From contig NZ_JAUHHC010000001.1 in assembly GCF_030410485.1 (NCBI RefSeq), positions 806,001-870,000 of the forward strand: a stretch of 64,000 bases of DNA. Direction: 5' to 3'. Below the pieces are notes generated by a model that searched no databases, was not told where the DNA came from, and saw nothing but the letters and a program-made list of their open reading frames with translations. Of the stretch, positions 8,698 to 17,887 are shown one piece after another. The translations under genes were made by a program, and so were the position numbers. Each line of letters starts with the position of its first letter. Position 1 is the first letter of the stretch. Source of the stretch: Roseateles violae (GTDB taxonomy: Bacteria > Pseudomonadota > Gammaproteobacteria > Burkholderiales > Burkholderiaceae_C).

Positions 8698-9726
8698 ATG
8701 CGCATTCTGGTGACCGGCGGGGCCGGCTATATCGGCAGCATCACGACCTTGCAGCTGCTCGAGGCGGGCCACCAGGTTCTTGTCCTCGACAACCTCTGCA
8801 ACGCCAAGCCCGGCGTGCTGGAACGCATCGCCGCACTCGCGGGACGACGACCCACCTTCGAGCAAGGGGATGTGCGCGACACCGCGCTGCTGCATCGACT
8901 AATGCAAGAGCATGCGATCGAGGCTGTCGTCCACTTCGCCGGCTTGAAGGCGGTCGGCGATTCCGTTCGGTTGCTGCTGGACTACTTCGACAACAACGTC
9001 CAGGGCACGCTCAGTCTGCTGCGCGCGATGCAGGCGGGCAGCGCACGCACGCTGGTGTTCAGCTCGTCCGCCACGGTCTACGGCCAAGCCGACGCGATGC
9101 CGCTGCACGAGGATGCGGCCACCGGCGCCACCAACCCCTATGGCCGCAGCAAGCTGATCGTCGAGCAGATACTGGCCGATCTGGCGACCTCCGATCCCGC
9201 CTGGTCGCTGTGTGCGCTGCGCTATTTCAACCCGGTGGGCGCCCATCCCAGCGGCCAGCTCGGCGACGATCCGCAAGGCATCCCGAACAACCTGATGCCC
9301 TATATCGCCCAGGTCGCGGTCGGACGGCGCCACTTCCTGCAGGTTTTCGGCAAGGACTATCCGACCGCCGACGGCATCGGCGTGCGCGACTACATCCATG
9401 TGCAGGACCTGGCGCGGGGCCATCTTGCGGCGCTGAAGCATGTGCATGGCAGCCCGGGCTGGCATGTCTTCAACCTTGGCACCGGTTGCGGCCACTCGGT
9501 GCTCGAGATGGTGGCGGCCTACGAGGCGGCCAGCGGCAAGCCGGTCCCGCGCGAGTTCGCGCCCCGTCGTCCGGGCGATGTCGCGATGAGCTGGGCCGAT
9601 CCAAGCCGCGCGCAGCGGGTGCTGGGCTGGCGTGCCGAGCTTGGCTTGGCGCAGATGTGCGCCGACAGCTGGCGCTGGCAGTCCGCCAATCCAAGGGCGT
9701 CGGTTGACCGGGCGACTAGCCTTTAG
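8698..9726 (+). CDS. galE: UDP-glucose 4-epimerase
   Basis: A 342-residue extended SDR. The N-terminal GGAGYIGS is the NAD-binding Rossmann motif, the SSATVYG serine and NPYGRSK give the Ser/Tyr-x3-Lys triad, and VRDYIHVQDLARGH is the GalE-specific segment. It interconverts UDP-galactose and UDP-glucose, closing the Leloir cycle. The ATG at 8698 is chosen because AGGAG lies 11 bases upstream and the Rossmann motif starts at residue 7; the frame is open further upstream inside galM. It is the last gene of the first operon. An 829-base gap follows. Confidence 0.96.
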   Translation: MRILVTGGAGYIGSITTLQLLEAGHQVLVLDNLCNAKPGVLERIAALAGRRPTFEQGDVRDTALLHRLMQEHAIEAVVHFAGLKAVGDSVRLLLDYFDNNVQGTLSLLRAMQAGSARTLVFSSSATVYGQADAMPLHEDAATGATNPYGRSKLIVEQILADLATSDPAWSLCALRYFNPVGAHPSGQLGDDPQGIPNNLMPYIAQVAVGRRHFLQVFGKDYPTADGIGVRDYIHVQDLARGHLAALKHVHGSPGWHVFNLGTGCGHSVLEMVAAYEAASGKPVPREFAPRRPGDVAMSWADPSRAQRVLGWRAELGLAQMCADSWRWQSANPRASVDRATSL

Positions 9727-10404
9727 AACAACCGGCATTGCTCGCTCGCAGCTAGCACGCCGGGTCCAGCCGTGCACTGATCCAGCTTGGCTTGCTACAA
9801 CCGCCTTGGTCGGCCGCCCTATGGAAAATTCGCTTCCCTAGAGCAGTCTGTCGGGAGTGTCTGCTGATGGCCGCGACTGCCAGCTCGCGCCTAACGCCGA
9901 CAGCTGCCTTTCGATCCGACGTCGATTGAACGGCCGCCTCGCGATCCTTTGCTGATCTGCACCTCGCCATTCTCGACGCCGGGAAGAGGACGGCCGCCAT
10001 TCAGGTAGGGCCGCCGAGCCAATGCAACCAGGGCCAAGCGGCACCCGGCCTGTGGCGCCCTACCGCTCCACTCGAAGAGTTGAAGGCGGCAACTCGAGTT
10101 CCCTGCTGAACTTGATTAGCGGAGCTGCCCGCTTGAATTCGAACGCCTCATGGGCACCGATGAGTTCTGACAGATCCTTGCGCAGAGCCACGTAACGGAG
10201 TCTTGTCGCCAATTTGCGCCCATCGGCGATGGTCGGAGCCTACAACTGGCACTGGCGATGGTGCCGTAAGGCCAACGGAGTGCTCATCTCCTTTTCCTTG
10301 CGATCTTGCGGCTTTCATGCAGGCATTGCTCCGGCAGTACCAGACAACGGTATGAAAGGTCGACACTGCTCAATCGTCGGCGACGAGCGTTCCGAGCAGC
10401 AAGC
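9727..10404. other. Intergenic stretch between galE and the NTF2-catabolic cluster
   Basis: No convincing complete gene. It contains one copy of a dispersed repeat (9863-9938). On the minus strand, 10236-10060 has a stop-free run of nearly 60 codons with protein-like composition, including RYVALRKDLSELIGAHEAF, but no start or recognisable family; it may be a decayed gene tail. The far end leads into the operator/promoter region. Confidence 0.5.
9863..9938 (+). repeat. Dispersed intergenic repeat, copy A
   Basis: About 75 bases, roughly 75% identical by eye to 28355-28430, including shared GACTGCC, GCCGACAGC and ATTGAACG blocks. It lies outside genes. It behaves like a small non-coding repeat family related to REP/MITE-type elements rather than a gene remnant. 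Confidence 0.6.
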
Positions 10405-10420
10405 TTGCATTCGAATGCAA
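10405..10420. promoter_or_regulatory. Palindromic operator O1 for a LacI-family regulator
   Basis: TTGCATTCGAATGCAA is a perfect 16-base palindrome with a central CG, the hallmark of LacI/GalR operators. Its core TGCAT-x-CG-x-ATGCA is shared with the second site at 10519-10532, 113 bases away centre to centre, a spacing compatible with looping. The cluster encodes one LacI regulator (21133-22323). Confidence 0.7.
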
Positions 10421-10518
10421 TGTGCGATGTAAGTCCGATTCGTCGCCGTTTTTGAAAGGAGACAAACGTGATGTAAATCAACGCTACACCGATGATCCTC
10501 TGCTAAGGGTTTTCCTTA

Positions 10519-10532
10519 TGCATACGTATGCA
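10519..10532. promoter_or_regulatory. Palindromic operator O2 for a LacI-family regulator
   Basis: TGCATACGTATGCA is a perfect 14-base palindrome centred on CG, 23 bases before the ATG at 10556. It is placed to overlap the promoter or transcription start of the catabolic operon, so binding would repress. It shares the core of O1. No clear -35/-10 pair is evident; the AT-rich TTTTTTCTATTATTGG follows it. Confidence 0.72.
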
Positions 10533-10555
10533 ATGTTTTTTCTATTATTGGACAC

Positions 10556-11653
10556 ATGATGGAAATCAACCCACGTTCGAGGCACGAAGGTCTGCCCTTC
10601 AAGTTGCCGCAGCGCCCGCAGGTCACACGAGTGCGCCAGGTCGATCCGCTCGCGCTGCGCGCAGCCAAGCCGGCACGGCTTCAGCCGATGGAAGGCTTCG
10701 ACGAAGGCTATGCCGACATCGTCGATTACATCGTCCGCATTACCGAAGAGATCTGGGTCGACCGCGCCATCGGGCGCATCTACGAGACCTATGACCACGC
10801 CTGCACGATCTACTCGCCCTACGGCGTCGTGCGTTCGGTGCAGGAAGTGGTGGCGTCCACGGTGACGACGCTGAACGGCTTTCCCGATGGTGAGCTGCAC
10901 CACCTGAACGTCGCCTGGGATGGCGACGAGACGCAGGGCTTCTATACCTCTCACCTGGGCTTCAGCCGCTCGACCAATCTCGGTGCATCCAACTGGGGGC
11001 CGGCCACCGGGCGGCGCATCGGCGTTCACTTCGTCGCCGACTGCGTGACGCGCGGCAACTTCGTGCATACCGAATGGCTGGTGCGGGACAACGGCGCCGC
11101 GGTGCGCCAGCTGGGCCTCGACCCGCATGTGGTGGCGCGCCGCATCGCGGACAGCCAGCCGACCAGCCAGCGCGTGCATTCCAGCCCTACCGCTCTGCTT
11201 GGCCAGGCCCCGCGGCCGAGCCTGCAGCCGGTCGACGATGGCGTGGAGAGCTGGGTGCGCGTGATGTTCGACCAGCTGTGGAACCAGCGCCGCCTGGATC
11301 GCCTGGGCCATTACTTCAGCACCGATTCCATCTGCCATGCGGGCGGCGGCCGTGTCGCCGAGGGCTTGCGCAACCAGCAGGCGCTGATGCTGCTGATCCT
11401 CGGTGCCATGCCCGACGCCGTCATGCAGATCGACAAGGTGAGCTGGTCCGACGAGACCGACGGCGTCATCGTGGCCGTGCGCTGGCGGCTGGAGGGCAGC
11501 AGCCAGGCCGGCGCGCTGTTCGGCGAATGCCCCGTGAACAAGCCGGTGCTGCTCAATGGCATGAGCCATCTGCGCCTGAACGGCGCGCAGGTGGTCGAGC
11601 ACTGGATGATTTTTGACGAAATCGGCGCCCTGGCCGGCGTCTACCGCGCATGA
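10556..11653 (+). CDS. Tandem SnoaL/NTF2-like protein 1
   Basis: A 365-residue cytoplasmic protein with two NTF2-fold cone domains, about 45-195 (GFDEGYADIVDYIVRITEEIW onward) and 235-360 (SWVRVMFDQLWNQRRLDRLG onward, ending HWMIFDEIGAL). SnoaL-type proteins catalyse aldol cyclisation, dehydration, isomerisation or C-C cleavage without cofactors, and some only bind ligands, so the reaction here is unknown. It is about 30% similar by eye to the next gene, indicating local duplication. Start is ATG 10556 or 10559; no good ribosome-binding site is visible for either. First gene of the cluster, directly behind the paired LacI operators, and overlapping the next gene by 4 bases. Confidence 0.8.
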   Translation: MMEINPRSRHEGLPFKLPQRPQVTRVRQVDPLALRAAKPARLQPMEGFDEGYADIVDYIVRITEEIWVDRAIGRIYETYDHACTIYSPYGVVRSVQEVVASTVTTLNGFPDGELHHLNVAWDGDETQGFYTSHLGFSRSTNLGASNWGPATGRRIGVHFVADCVTRGNFVHTEWLVRDNGAAVRQLGLDPHVVARRIADSQPTSQRVHSSPTALLGQAPRPSLQPVDDGVESWVRVMFDQLWNQRRLDRLGHYFSTDSICHAGGGRVAEGLRNQQALMLLILGAMPDAVMQIDKVSWSDETDGVIVAVRWRLEGSSQAGALFGECPVNKPVLLNGMSHLRLNGAQVVEHWMIFDEIGALAGVYRA

Positions 11654-12765
11654 ATGCAGCCCTGAAACCCATTCCCTGGAACCAGCACCCGCAGGTGCTG
11701 TCGCCGGTCGGACGAACCATCGGCGACCTGCTGGCAACGCGTCCGCGGCAGCAGCCGCTGGACGGCTTCGATGAGGTGTACAGCGACTTCGTCGACTACA
11801 TCGTCCGCTGCACCCATCGCATCTGGGAGGAGAAGGACATCGGCCTTTGCCGCACCCACTATGCCGACGACGTGGTCATGCACACCCTGGCCGGCCCCAG
11901 CCGCGGGCGCGAGGCGGTCGTGCAGGGCACCTTGGGTGCGCTGGCGGCTTATGCCGATCGGCAGGTGGTGGCCGAGGATGTGATCTGGAGCGAAGACGCC
12001 CCGGCGCTGTTCTATTCCTCGCACCGCATCACCAGCCGCTCGACGCTGGAAGGCAGCGATGCCCTGTATGGCGCGGCCAACGGCGCGGCGCAGATGGCCA
12101 CCACGGTGGCGGACTGCCTGGTGCGCGACAACCTGATCGTCGAGGAATGGCTGTACCGCGACAACGCCAGGGCGGCCCTGCAGATGGGGCATTCGCCCCG
12201 CGCGGTGGCGCTGGCCCAGGCCGAGGCGGACCGCGCCGGCGATCCGCAACGCCACCTCTGGCGCCAGCAGTGGATGGATCAGGTGTGCAACGCCGCGCAA
12301 GCCTGGCCCGAAGCCGGGGACCCGGCCGAAGTGCCGATGCGCATGCTGCGCGCGGCCCTGGTAGATGACCTGTATGGAGAGGCGATGGCCACGGTCTCGC
12401 CAAGCGTCGAGGTGCGCTGGCCCACGGGGCGCCGGGGTTGGGGTCGCGGCTACCTGATCGGCTGCCTGGTGCAGCTGCGTGCCCAGCTGCACGACTTCAG
12501 CTTCACGATCGAACACTGGGCGGCCCGCCCGCTGCCCAACGACGAAGTGGCGGTGGCGCTGCGTTGGGCCGCCTGTGGCGTGCATGCCAGCCAGGGCGCG
12601 TGGGGACCGGCCAGCGGGCGACGGATCCTCGTTGCGGGCAGCAGTCACTACGTTCTGCGCCAGGGCCGCATCGTGCGTGATCAGACGGTTTTCGACGAGC
12701 TGGCCGTTCTGCGCCAGATCCTGGGTGGTCTGGGCGCCGACGCGCCGACGAAAGGGGCGCAATGA
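11650..12765 (+). CDS. Tandem SnoaL/NTF2-like protein 2
   Basis: A 371-residue paralogue of the previous gene. The opening GFDEVYSDFVDYIVRCTHRIW matches GFDEGYADIVDYIVRITEEIW, and the segments TTVADCLVRDNLIVEEWLYRDN and VADCVTRGNFVHTEWLVRDN also correspond. The second NTF2 domain spans about 235-350 and ends RDQTVFDELAVL. The two proteins may form a hetero-oligomer or act in successive steps; this is inference from adjacency and ATGA coupling. No signal peptide. The reaction is unknown. Confidence 0.8.
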   Translation: MNAALKPIPWNQHPQVLSPVGRTIGDLLATRPRQQPLDGFDEVYSDFVDYIVRCTHRIWEEKDIGLCRTHYADDVVMHTLAGPSRGREAVVQGTLGALAAYADRQVVAEDVIWSEDAPALFYSSHRITSRSTLEGSDALYGAANGAAQMATTVADCLVRDNLIVEEWLYRDNARAALQMGHSPRAVALAQAEADRAGDPQRHLWRQQWMDQVCNAAQAWPEAGDPAEVPMRMLRAALVDDLYGEAMATVSPSVEVRWPTGRRGWGRGYLIGCLVQLRAQLHDFSFTIEHWAARPLPNDEVAVALRWAACGVHASQGAWGPASGRRILVAGSSHYVLRQGRIVRDQTVFDELAVLRQILGGLGADAPTKGAQ

Positions 12766-13466
12766 ACGCCGCAAGCAAATCGACACCGCAGCTGCTGGCC
12801 GAACTGAGCGGTCTGCTGCGGGGGCTGCCTGGCAGCGCGGCGCCACTGGCCAATGCACTCACCGTGCAGGCCATGGGCTTCCAAGTCTTCGGGCGCACCG
12901 ACGCGGTGGATCTGCTCGCGCGCCACCCGCTGGCCTTGTCGCCCTCGCCGCATGTGCTGAGCGCTCCGGGGGCGCTGGCCGTGCTGGACGTGACGCCGGA
13001 GGGGCGCCCGGTCGGGGTGTTCGCCGATGTGATGGATGGCGTGCTCGCCCGGCTGTGGGTCGCCGGCCCGGTGGTCGATGACGCTGCGACCGAGCCCGGC
13101 GTGCCGGTGGCCAGCGACGACTTCCTGACCCAGGACCGCACGCACTGTGCCGGTGATCCGATCGATTTCCCATCGCTGGATGCTTTGGCCTGGCCTCAGG
13201 TGCAGGCCTGCGCAGCGGAGGCGCTGCAGACGGTCGCCGAGCCTGCGGCAGCCAGCAGCAGCCGCGCGGTTGTCGTACGCGCGTTCAGCAGTGGTGACGG
13301 CTTTGCGGTGCTGTACGCACTGCGGGTGCTGTCGCCCGAAGTTCCCCGAGTCGCTCACCGCCGCTGGGCGGTGGCGGTCGGCCGCATCGGCGCGGATGGT
13401 GCCCTGCTGCACCGTCGGATCGCGGTCTCGGATGCCTGGCCCGTGCCTGCGCACGTGTTCTTCTGA
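12762..13466 (+). CDS. Unrecognised 234-residue protein of the catabolic cluster
   Basis: I recognise no family. It begins with a helical stretch (LLAELSGLLRGLPG), has an alternating hydrophobic core (GALAVLDVTPEGRPVGVFADV, a possible beta-hairpin sheet), and a C-terminal strand-rich part (RAVVVRAFSSGDGFAVLYALRVL). There is no signal peptide or membrane segment. The 4-base overlap with the preceding NTF2 gene and good codon bias support it being real. The downstream TonB receptor starts 49 bases later. It may be a binding or accessory partner of the NTF2 proteins, which is inference from position only. Confidence 0.7.
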   Translation: MNAASKSTPQLLAELSGLLRGLPGSAAPLANALTVQAMGFQVFGRTDAVDLLARHPLALSPSPHVLSAPGALAVLDVTPEGRPVGVFADVMDGVLARLWVAGPVVDDAATEPGVPVASDDFLTQDRTHCAGDPIDFPSLDALAWPQVQACAAEALQTVAEPAAASSSRAVVVRAFSSGDGFAVLYALRVLSPEVPRVAHRRWAVAVGRIGADGALLHRRIAVSDAWPVPAHVFF

Positions 13467-13515
13467 CGAAACCTGCAGCGCTTGATTCCATAAACAGAGA
13501 CACAGAGACAAAGCC

Positions 13516-16329
13516 ATGCCCCGCTCCATTGCACGCCATTCCCGCCTGCGCCCGACCGCGCTCGCATCGATTCTGTTGACGACCTTCGGCCTGCCGCTGG
13601 CAGCGCAGACGGTAGCGCCGCCTGCGGCACCCGCGGGTGCGCCTGCTGAGCAAGCGGCTGTCCCGAGTGCGGCGCAAGCGGCAGCGGCATCGTCCACGCC
13701 ACGCGAGGTCCCGGTGTCTCTTGATCAGGTGGTCGTCACCGTGCAGCGCCGCGCCGAGACCCTGCAGTCGGTACCGCTTTCGGTTACCGCCCTGACGGGC
13801 GCACAGATCAAAAACGCGAACGTGAATTCGCCGGAACGGCTGGAGCAGCTGGTTCCCGGCCTGCGGATGGGACGCTCCGGCTCCGACGTGCGGCCCGCCA
13901 TGCGCGGCACCTACACCGAGAACGTGTCGGCCACCAGCGACCCGCGTTTTGGCGTCTATGTCGACGATATCTACCAGTCGCGCACCAGTCAGGTCCCGCC
14001 GATGATCGACCTGGCGCGCGTCGAGGTTCAGAAGGGCCCGCAAGGCACGCTCTACGGCCGCAACAGCTTTGGCGGCAACCTGGTCTTCCACTCCGCGCTG
14101 CCAACGGACGAGCTCGAAGGCGGCATCGATCTGGGCTTCGGCAACTTCCTCGAGCACCGGGCCGAGGGCTTCGTCAACGTGCCGCTTTCCAAGGGCATCG
14201 CGATGCGAATTGCAGCGCTTTCCGAGCGCACGCACGGCTATGTCGAGAACGTCGGCAGTGGCAACGACATTGGCGGCGAGTCGCAGAAGTACATTCGCGG
14301 CACGCTGCGCATCGCGCCGCCGTCGGTCCGCGACCTGGAGGTCCTGCTGCGCGCCAGCTATCAAGACCTCGGCGGCGCGGGCCAGGGTGGATTTGGACAG
14401 AAGTACAAGGGCACACTGGTCGATGCCAGCCTGATACGCGCGCCGGGCGAGTCGCTGACCTACAACGGCATCACCTACCAGCTGCCCAAGGGCTTCAACG
14501 GCAACAGCTTCACCGGCACGCCGCTGCCGGTCGACTCGCGCTACCGCGATGGCATTCCCGACATCAACGGCGCCGATATCGGCATTCCGGTGTCGGAAGA
14601 CCCCTACCAGGTGAATTTCGCGGGCGACATCTTCCGGACCGGCTCGCAAAAGAACTTTGGCGCCACCCTCAATTACGGCAACGGCCCGGTCCGGTTTCGC
14701 TCGATCACCAGCTTTGCCGACTTCGACCTGATCCGCACCGGCAACAGCCTGACCCCGGTGCTGCTGAACTACTCCTACCAACAGACGCTGGCCAAGACCT
14801 ACACGCAGGAGTTCCAGCTGCTGTCCAATGACGACAAGGCGGACGCGCTGCGCTGGATCGTTGGCGCGTATTTCTTTGACGATACCGCGACGGATCGCAG
14901 CGTCACGAACGTCAACCGCGCCTACGTCGCGGCCACAGCACCTCCCGGGCAACAGTACTACCCGTTCGGCTTCACGCTGCTGCCGTCCGGAACCGGACTC
15001 AACCAGAGCACCGCCTTCGACAGCTTCAGCGCTTACCAGCAGAAGGCGCGGTCGACGGCTGGCTATGGACAACTGTCGTACACACTGTTCGACAAGCTCA
15101 CGCTGACCGGCGGGCTGCGCTACACACGCGACGAGAAGAATGTGCTGTCGGCGCGCTTCAACACCAGCCCCACCGGCCCCGGCGCTTACTTCGTGCACAG
15201 CATCGACGACCCGGTCAACTACGCCTGTGGCGGTTTCATCGCGGCGAACGCCGCTTCGGTGTCGCAGTCCCAGACGGCGATTGACCAAGCCTACAACTTT
15301 GTCTGTGCCGGCAACGTCTACAGCTACACGAACTACCGCGTGGCAGCCGACTACAAGTTCAACGCCGATCTGATGGGCTACACCAGCTACTCGACGGGCA
15401 CGCATGCGGGCGGCTTCAACTCCGGCGCAGTGACGATTGGCGGCGTGCCCACGCTGCTGCCTTTCGCCCCCGAAAAGGTCAAGGCCTTCGAGCTGGGCTT
15501 CAAGAGCACGCTGCTGGATCGCAAGCTGACGCTGAACGCCGCGGCCTACGTCAACGACTACCGCGATCTGCACGCCCAGACCTCGATCCCCAATCCGAAT
15601 GCACCTCAGACCTCGGTCATCGCCTTGGTGCAGAACGTTGGCAAGGACCGGGCCTATGGCTTTGACATCGAAGCGGGCTTCCGTCCGACGCGTGAGCTGC
15701 GCATGTCGCTTGCCTATAACTACCTGAACGCCAAACAGCTAGATTACGGCGTCAACACCTTCAACTTCGGCGGCGAGGCCAGCTTCTGCGGCATCACGCC
15801 GAGCTGCGTGCCGGGCAGCGGCGAGCAGAACACGGTGCAAGGCACGCCGTTCCCGAACTCGCGAACCGATCCGAATCGTTTCGTGCCGGTGCTCGATGCG
15901 AACGGCAACCAGGTGGTCTCGGGCGGCGTTCCGCAGTACCGCTACGTGTTGGCCGGCACCGGGCGTGACGGCACCAAGTACACCGCCCAGCGCGCGTTCT
16001 CGCCCAAGCACACGCTCCAGTTCGGCATGGCCTATACCCTGCAACTGGGTGGCTATGGCACGCTGACGCCCGAGTTCCAGACCTATTACAACTCCGGCTA
16101 CATCCTCACCGACCTGACACCGGGCTACGGCAACAACGAGGCCTTCACCAAGACCGATCTGCGGTTGACCTACCAGACGTCCGACGGCGACTACACCGTC
16201 CAGCTCTATGTCAACAACGTCGAGGACGAGGCCACCATCTCGCGGGCTGTGTATGGCAACCACCGTTCGCTGCTCGTCAGCTACGCGCCGCCGCGCAGCT
16301 ACGGCGCGCGCTTGTCGGCACGCTTCTGA
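13516..16329 (+). CDS. TonB-dependent receptor
   Basis: A 937-residue outer-membrane receptor. Signal peptide ends near AAQ at 31; an Ala/Pro-rich linker precedes the TonB box region (VSLDQVVVTVQRRAE near 72); the plug includes QSVPLSVTALTGAQI, VYVDDIYQSRT and VEVQKGPQGTLYGRNSFGGNL; the barrel ends in YGARLSARF with terminal Phe. This plug/barrel style is common in receptors annotated as iron-complex or pesticin type but also serves many carbon substrates. Its place inside a catabolic operon upstream of an inner-membrane symporter suggests it imports the pathway substrate. Confidence 0.95.
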   Translation: MPRSIARHSRLRPTALASILLTTFGLPLAAQTVAPPAAPAGAPAEQAAVPSAAQAAAASSTPREVPVSLDQVVVTVQRRAETLQSVPLSVTALTGAQIKNANVNSPERLEQLVPGLRMGRSGSDVRPAMRGTYTENVSATSDPRFGVYVDDIYQSRTSQVPPMIDLARVEVQKGPQGTLYGRNSFGGNLVFHSALPTDELEGGIDLGFGNFLEHRAEGFVNVPLSKGIAMRIAALSERTHGYVENVGSGNDIGGESQKYIRGTLRIAPPSVRDLEVLLRASYQDLGGAGQGGFGQKYKGTLVDASLIRAPGESLTYNGITYQLPKGFNGNSFTGTPLPVDSRYRDGIPDINGADIGIPVSEDPYQVNFAGDIFRTGSQKNFGATLNYGNGPVRFRSITSFADFDLIRTGNSLTPVLLNYSYQQTLAKTYTQEFQLLSNDDKADALRWIVGAYFFDDTATDRSVTNVNRAYVAATAPPGQQYYPFGFTLLPSGTGLNQSTAFDSFSAYQQKARSTAGYGQLSYTLFDKLTLTGGLRYTRDEKNVLSARFNTSPTGPGAYFVHSIDDPVNYACGGFIAANAASVSQSQTAIDQAYNFVCAGNVYSYTNYRVAADYKFNADLMGYTSYSTGTHAGGFNSGAVTIGGVPTLLPFAPEKVKAFELGFKSTLLDRKLTLNAAAYVNDYRDLHAQTSIPNPNAPQTSVIALVQNVGKDRAYGFDIEAGFRPTRELRMSLAYNYLNAKQLDYGVNTFNFGGEASFCGITPSCVPGSGEQNTVQGTPFPNSRTDPNRFVPVLDANGNQVVSGGVPQYRYVLAGTGRDGTKYTAQRAFSPKHTLQFGMAYTLQLGGYGTLTPEFQTYYNSGYILTDLTPGYGNNEAFTKTDLRLTYQTSDGDYTVQLYVNNVEDEATISRAVYGNHRSLLVSYAPPRSYGARLSARF

Positions 16330-16375
16330 GCGAGTGCGGGCACAAGGCCGGTACACCCATGTCGAGCCACGCAGC

Positions 16376-17887
16376 ATGACGAGCGCCATTGCCCCGCCGA
16401 TTACCTGGCGCATGAAGTACGCGTACGGGATCGGTAGCACCGCCGAGTCGATCGTCATCACGACGACCAGCATGTTCTTGATGCTGTTCTACAACCAGGT
16501 GCGTGGACTTGACCCGGCCATGATCGGCATTGCGCTGGCCATTGGCCTGGCCGTCAACGCCGTTTTCGATCCGCTGGTCGGCTCATGGTCGGATCGGACG
16601 CGCGGCCGATGGGGGCGTCGGCATCCATTCATGTTTGCGTCGATCCTGCCGGCGGCGCTGCTGTTCTATGCGCTTTTCAATCCGCCCGAATCGCTGAGCA
16701 GCACCGGCCAACTGGTGTGGCTGACCGCCTTCAACGTGCTGCTGCTGCAGGCGATGACGGTGTTCCACACCCCGCACCTGGCGCTCGGCAGCGAGATGAG
16801 CGAGGACTATCTCGAGCGCACCAGCATCATGAACGTGAACACGTTCTTTCTGTGGATCGGCGACACGACCGGTTGGCTGCTGTGCTTCCTGCTGTTCTTC
16901 CGTGCCACGGCCGAGTTCCCCAACGGCGCACTCGATCCCAGCCGCTGGCCGCTGTTCTCTGTCGCCATTGCCTGCCTTGTCCTGCTGTGCCTGTTCTTCT
17001 CGAGCCAGGTCACCAAGCGCCGCATTCCCTACCTGCTGCAACCGGCTGCCGCCACGCCCGGTTTCAGCGCGCGCGAATGGGCTCGGGACATCTGGCGCGT
17101 GCTGCGCAACCGCAATTACGTGGTCTTGCTGATCGGCTTCTTCTTCCTGTCGCTGATGACCGGCGTGCGCGGCGGGCTCTGGATCTACAACGCGACTTAC
17201 TTCTGGGAACTCAGCAACGACCAGCTGGCCTTCTTTGCCGTCGGCAGCCTGTTCGGCTATCTGTTCGCCGCCTTCTGCGTCAAGCGGCTGCATGCGCGCT
17301 TCGACAAGCGCTGGACCGGCATGGTCGCCCTGCTGGTCTATTGCATCGGCCCGGCGATCCCGCTGGCGCTGGGCTACTTCGGCATCCTGTCGGCGCAGAC
17401 GCCGGGGCTGCTGGTGATCCTGATCGCCTTCTCGCTGCTGCAGCATGCGCCCTACAGCATCATGACGACGACCGTGTACTCGGCGCTGGCCGACATCGCC
17501 GACGAATGCGAGCTGAAGTACGGTCTGCGGCAGGAAGGCACGCTGTATGCGACGCGCACCTTCTTTTCGCGGGTCGACCAGGCGCTCGGCACAGGGCTGG
17601 CCGGCTGGGTGCTGTCCATCGTTGCATTCCCGGCCAAGGCCACCCCCGGCCAGGTGCCTGATTCGGTGCTGAAGGGCCTGGCGCTAGCCTTCATGCTGTC
17701 CGTCATTCCCGGCATCGTGGCCAGCGTGTTCTACGGGATGCTTAAAGTGACCCGTGCCACCCACGATGCCACGCGCGAAGCCATCGACGCCCGCAAGCGG
17801 GTGGCAACTGCCGCGAATACCTCCGCCGCAACCGGCGCAACCACCACCACCGGCCCCAGGGCCGACAACGAGCTGAGCATTCCATGA
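16376..17887 (+). CDS. Inner-membrane symporter, glycoside-pentoside-hexuronide (GPH) type MFS
   Basis: A 503-residue protein with about 12 transmembrane helices. YGIGSTAESIVITTTSMFLM near residue 15, and DPLVGSWSDRTRGRWGRRHPFM near 65 with the conserved D-x-R-T-R-x-GRR/HP loop, are typical of the MelB/GPH group of cation:sugar symporters. The C-terminal 35 residues are a low-complexity Ala/Thr tail. The start is ATG 16376 because the frame upstream overlaps the receptor end. It would carry the substrate from periplasm to cytoplasm. It overlaps the next gene by ATGA. A GPH transporter favours a glycoside or glycosidic conjugate as substrate, though family members also move other molecules. 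Confidence 0.9.
   Translation: MTSAIAPPITWRMKYAYGIGSTAESIVITTTSMFLMLFYNQVRGLDPAMIGIALAIGLAVNAVFDPLVGSWSDRTRGRWGRRHPFMFASILPAALLFYALFNPPESLSSTGQLVWLTAFNVLLLQAMTVFHTPHLALGSEMSEDYLERTSIMNVNTFFLWIGDTTGWLLCFLLFFRATAEFPNGALDPSRWPLFSVAIACLVLLCLFFSSQVTKRRIPYLLQPAAATPGFSAREWARDIWRVLRNRNYVVLLIGFFFLSLMTGVRGGLWIYNATYFWELSNDQLAFFAVGSLFGYLFAAFCVKRLHARFDKRWTGMVALLVYCIGPAIPLALGYFGILSAQTPGLLVILIAFSLLQHAPYSIMTTTVYSALADIADECELKYGLRQEGTLYATRTFFSRVDQALGTGLAGWVLSIVAFPAKATPGQVPDSVLKGLALAFMLSVIPGIVASVFYGMLKVTRATHDATREAIDARKRVATAANTSAATGATTTTGPRADNELSIP

Noticed and set aside
10060-10236. Minus-strand protein-like stretch of nearly 60 codons
   Set aside because: No start codon context, no recognisable family and preceded by an in-frame stop; possibly a decayed gene tail, but not supported as a feature.
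13285-15573. Minus-strand frame of 762 codons inside the TonB receptor
   Set aside because: Shadow frame; the plus strand has receptor motifs throughout.
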